Below, in pieces: positions 62,684 through 64,000 of a stretch of DNA of 64,000 nucleotides. The first letter of the stretch is position 1, and each line of letters starts with the position of its first letter. The stretch lies in the NCBI RefSeq assembly GCF_003730195.1, contig NZ_QWGG01000001.1, positions 186,001 to 250,000 on the forward strand, read 5' to 3'. The stretch is from Halosimplex salinum. GTDB taxonomy: Archaea; Halobacteriota; Halobacteria; Halobacteriales; Haloarculaceae. A program made the position numbers and the translations under genes. Under the pieces are notes generated by a model. It made no database searches. It worked only from the letters and a program-made list of their open reading frames with translations, and was not told the origin of the DNA.

Positions 62684-64000
62684 CAGGAACTAACGACAAA
62701 CTTCGCAGTTTGTTCCTGACGGTGCTGATGGTCGTCTCCGTGTTCGGAGGCACCGTCGCATTCGCAGGAACAGCCGCTGCGGCTAACACGGACCCTGGCG
62801 TAACGAGCGCTACAGAGTCCAACAACGCCATCACGGTTGAGTTCAACCGTAGTGGTGTCGAATCGCTCAACTCAGAAGCGGGCGACGTCGCCGCTGAAGA
62901 CGTCGAAGTCTACATCCGGAGCGCCGGTAGTGGTGAGTTCGTCAACTACAGTACGGACTCGGCCGCTGACTTCGACCTGACCGACGTCACTACTGACGAA
63001 ACCGCTGGCGAAAACGCCGAGGTCGTTCTCGGTACCGGCAACGGTTGGGGCAACCTGAGCCCGGCCGACGAGGTGAAGGTGCAGTTCAACAACCTCGTCA
63101 GTACGGGTTCGAGTGACGGGCTGTACAACACGGGGAACGTCTCGGTTGACCTCTCCGCAGCAACGCTCGCTTACTCGAATAACGACTACAACACCGAAGG
63201 TAGCGCCCAGCGCGTCTACCAGGGTACCCCGATAACCATCGACGCATCGGGGTCCAACACCGAAGACGGATCCGCTGACAACACGCCGTTCCTCTTCCAG
63301 AACGCGGACACCAACTCCACGATCCTGGAAGGGTCGACCGGCGAGGACGCTCAGCGATTCGTCTTCAACACCGACCGTCTGTCCTCGGGCGACACCTACC
63401 GACTGGTGTTCAACCCGACCAGCGGTGCGCAGGACATCGACAACACGGGCGACCGTAAGGTCAAGTACATCACGATCGACTCGCTGCAGCTGTCCGCGTC
63501 CCTCGACCAGGACGGTTCCCTGTTCGAGCACAACGAGGACGTCGAGCTCGACGTGAGCGGGGACGCCATCCGTGGCAACTCCCGACTCGCCGTGACCATC
63601 GACGGTCCGTCCACCAAGTACGAGGAAGCACGTCTCGACAACGGCGGTAACATTGTCGACGCGAGCTACTCGTACTCCCCGAGTGACGTCGACGCTGGTG
63701 ACTACACGGTCACCGTGACCGACGTCAAGACCGGCGTCGACGTGACCGCCGGCGAATTCTCGGTCGACGAATTCCCGTCCGCTAGCTCCGCCTCCTTCGG
63801 TGGCGGTGTCTTCGAAGAGGAACGCGGTGACGTCGTCGAGATCCCGATCAACCTTCAGAACAGCGAAGAAGGCGCTCAGGCTACCGTGCAGGTCGGTAGC
63901 AAGAGCGAGACCAACTACGTGACGAACGTGACGGTTGCTGACGAGGACGGCGACGGGCAGGTCGTCCTCGAATGGAACACGTACATGACCGGTACGAACA
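62680..64000 (+). CDS. csg: S-layer surface glycoprotein, 5' part (truncated by window)
   Basis: At least 440 codons are open to the window end. MTGTNDKLRSLFLTVLMVVSVFGG is the haloarchaeal surface-glycoprotein signal peptide (TIGR04207 style); mature start near AAANTDPG. The body is beta-rich (Ig-like or BGTF surface domains) with several N-glycosylation sequons (NYST, NVSV, NSTI, NVTV). Base composition is less GC-rich in third positions than the genes before it, as usual for highly expressed S-layer genes. The C-terminal PGF-CTERM anchor would lie outside the window. Confidence 0.87.
   Translation, partial: MTGTNDKLRSLFLTVLMVVSVFGGTVAFAGTAAAANTDPGVTSATESNNAITVEFNRSGVESLNSEAGDVAAEDVEVYIRSAGSGEFVNYSTDSAADFDLTDVTTDETAGENAEVVLGTGNGWGNLSPADEVKVQFNNLVSTGSSDGLYNTGNVSVDLSAATLAYSNNDYNTEGSAQRVYQGTPITIDASGSNTEDGSADNTPFLFQNADTNSTILEGSTGEDAQRFVFNTDRLSSGDTYRLVFNPTSGAQDIDNTGDRKVKYITIDSLQLSASLDQDGSLFEHNEDVELDVSGDAIRGNSRLAVTIDGPSTKYEEARLDNGGNIVDASYSYSPSDVDAGDYTVTVTDVKTGVDVTAGEFSVDEFPSASSASFGGGVFEEERGDVVEIPINLQNSEEGAQATVQVGSKSETNYVTNVTVADEDGDGQVVLEWNTYMTGTN

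Overview
This is a stretch of a haloarchaeal (class Halobacteria) chromosome. The signs are high GC, strongly acidic proteins (Asp/Glu-rich tails), Tat lipoprotein signals (twin Arg plus lipobox), TFB and TATA-type promoters, many leaderless starts, archaeal L11/L1/L10/L12 genes, a methylmalonyl-CoA mutase without a B12 domain, ferredoxin-linked oxoacid oxidoreductase, a NuoEFG-less complex I style block and, at the right edge, an S-layer glycoprotein gene. The style suggests a relative of Haloarcula/Halomicrobium/Halosimplex; this is an inference from gene content and not a phylogeny.

Layout. 1-4.6 kb: end of a branched-chain amino acid/amide ABC system (binding protein plus first 15 codons of a permease), methylmalonyl-CoA mutase large subunit and an unusual class I terpene-synthase-like protein. 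4.9-7.9 kb: two-gene ABC exporter with a divergent ArsR-like zinc-ribbon regulator. 7.9-11.3 kb: CBS-ParB protein, RCK/DHH phosphoesterase, a 50-aa membrane protein and an Lrp regulator. 11.5-17.5 kb: porAB, acyl-CoA dehydrogenase and acyl-CoA ligase. 17.5-19.0 kb: solo tnpB (IS1341-type) element with hairpin ends. 19.1-27.4 kb: CheC, orphan peptide-binding lipoprotein, O-methyltransferase, cytochrome P450, Nudix hydrolase, SurE, MscS channel, peroxiredoxin.

27.6-33.8 kb: nuoJ1-J2-K-L-M-N, tightly overlapped, without nuoI or other partners next to it. 34.0-37.5 kb: cytochrome c oxidase subunit I with four small membrane proteins. 37.6-43.7 kb: a 945-aa coiled-coil protein with a 420-residue low-complexity linker, a winged-helix regulator, purA, a zinc ribbon, Trm112 and a membrane-anchored protein. 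43.7-50.2 kb: DR2241-like Fe-S protein and CbiX chelatase (siroheme/cobalamin), cysS, a lipoprotein, small proteins and CorA. 50.2-52.5 kb: palindromic and 57-bp tandem repeats, a TctA-like permease and a small membrane protein. 52.5-57.1 kb: acyl-CoA synthetase and the L11 / L1-L10-L12 ribosomal genes with a hairpin-bearing L1 leader. 57.3-62.1 kb: TFB, a TrmB regulator, a small conserved protein, a DRG-type GTPase, a membrane protein and a two-domain VOC protein. 62.1-64 kb: repeat-rich intergenic region, two promoters, a short upstream reading frame and the 5' part of the S-layer gene.

The metabolic genes point to aerobic heterotrophy: uptake of amino acids or peptides, fatty-acid and propionyl-CoA oxidation (ligases, dehydrogenase, mutase), pyruvate oxidation to reduced ferredoxin, and a respiratory chain of a complex I-like proton pump and a heme-copper oxidase. 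The most unusual items are the terpene-synthase-like gene, the TnpB with a changed RuvC-II motif, the related intergenic palindromes (TGAAAGGG...GGGCTTTCA), the broken nuo locus and the leader frame overlapping the S-layer start codon.
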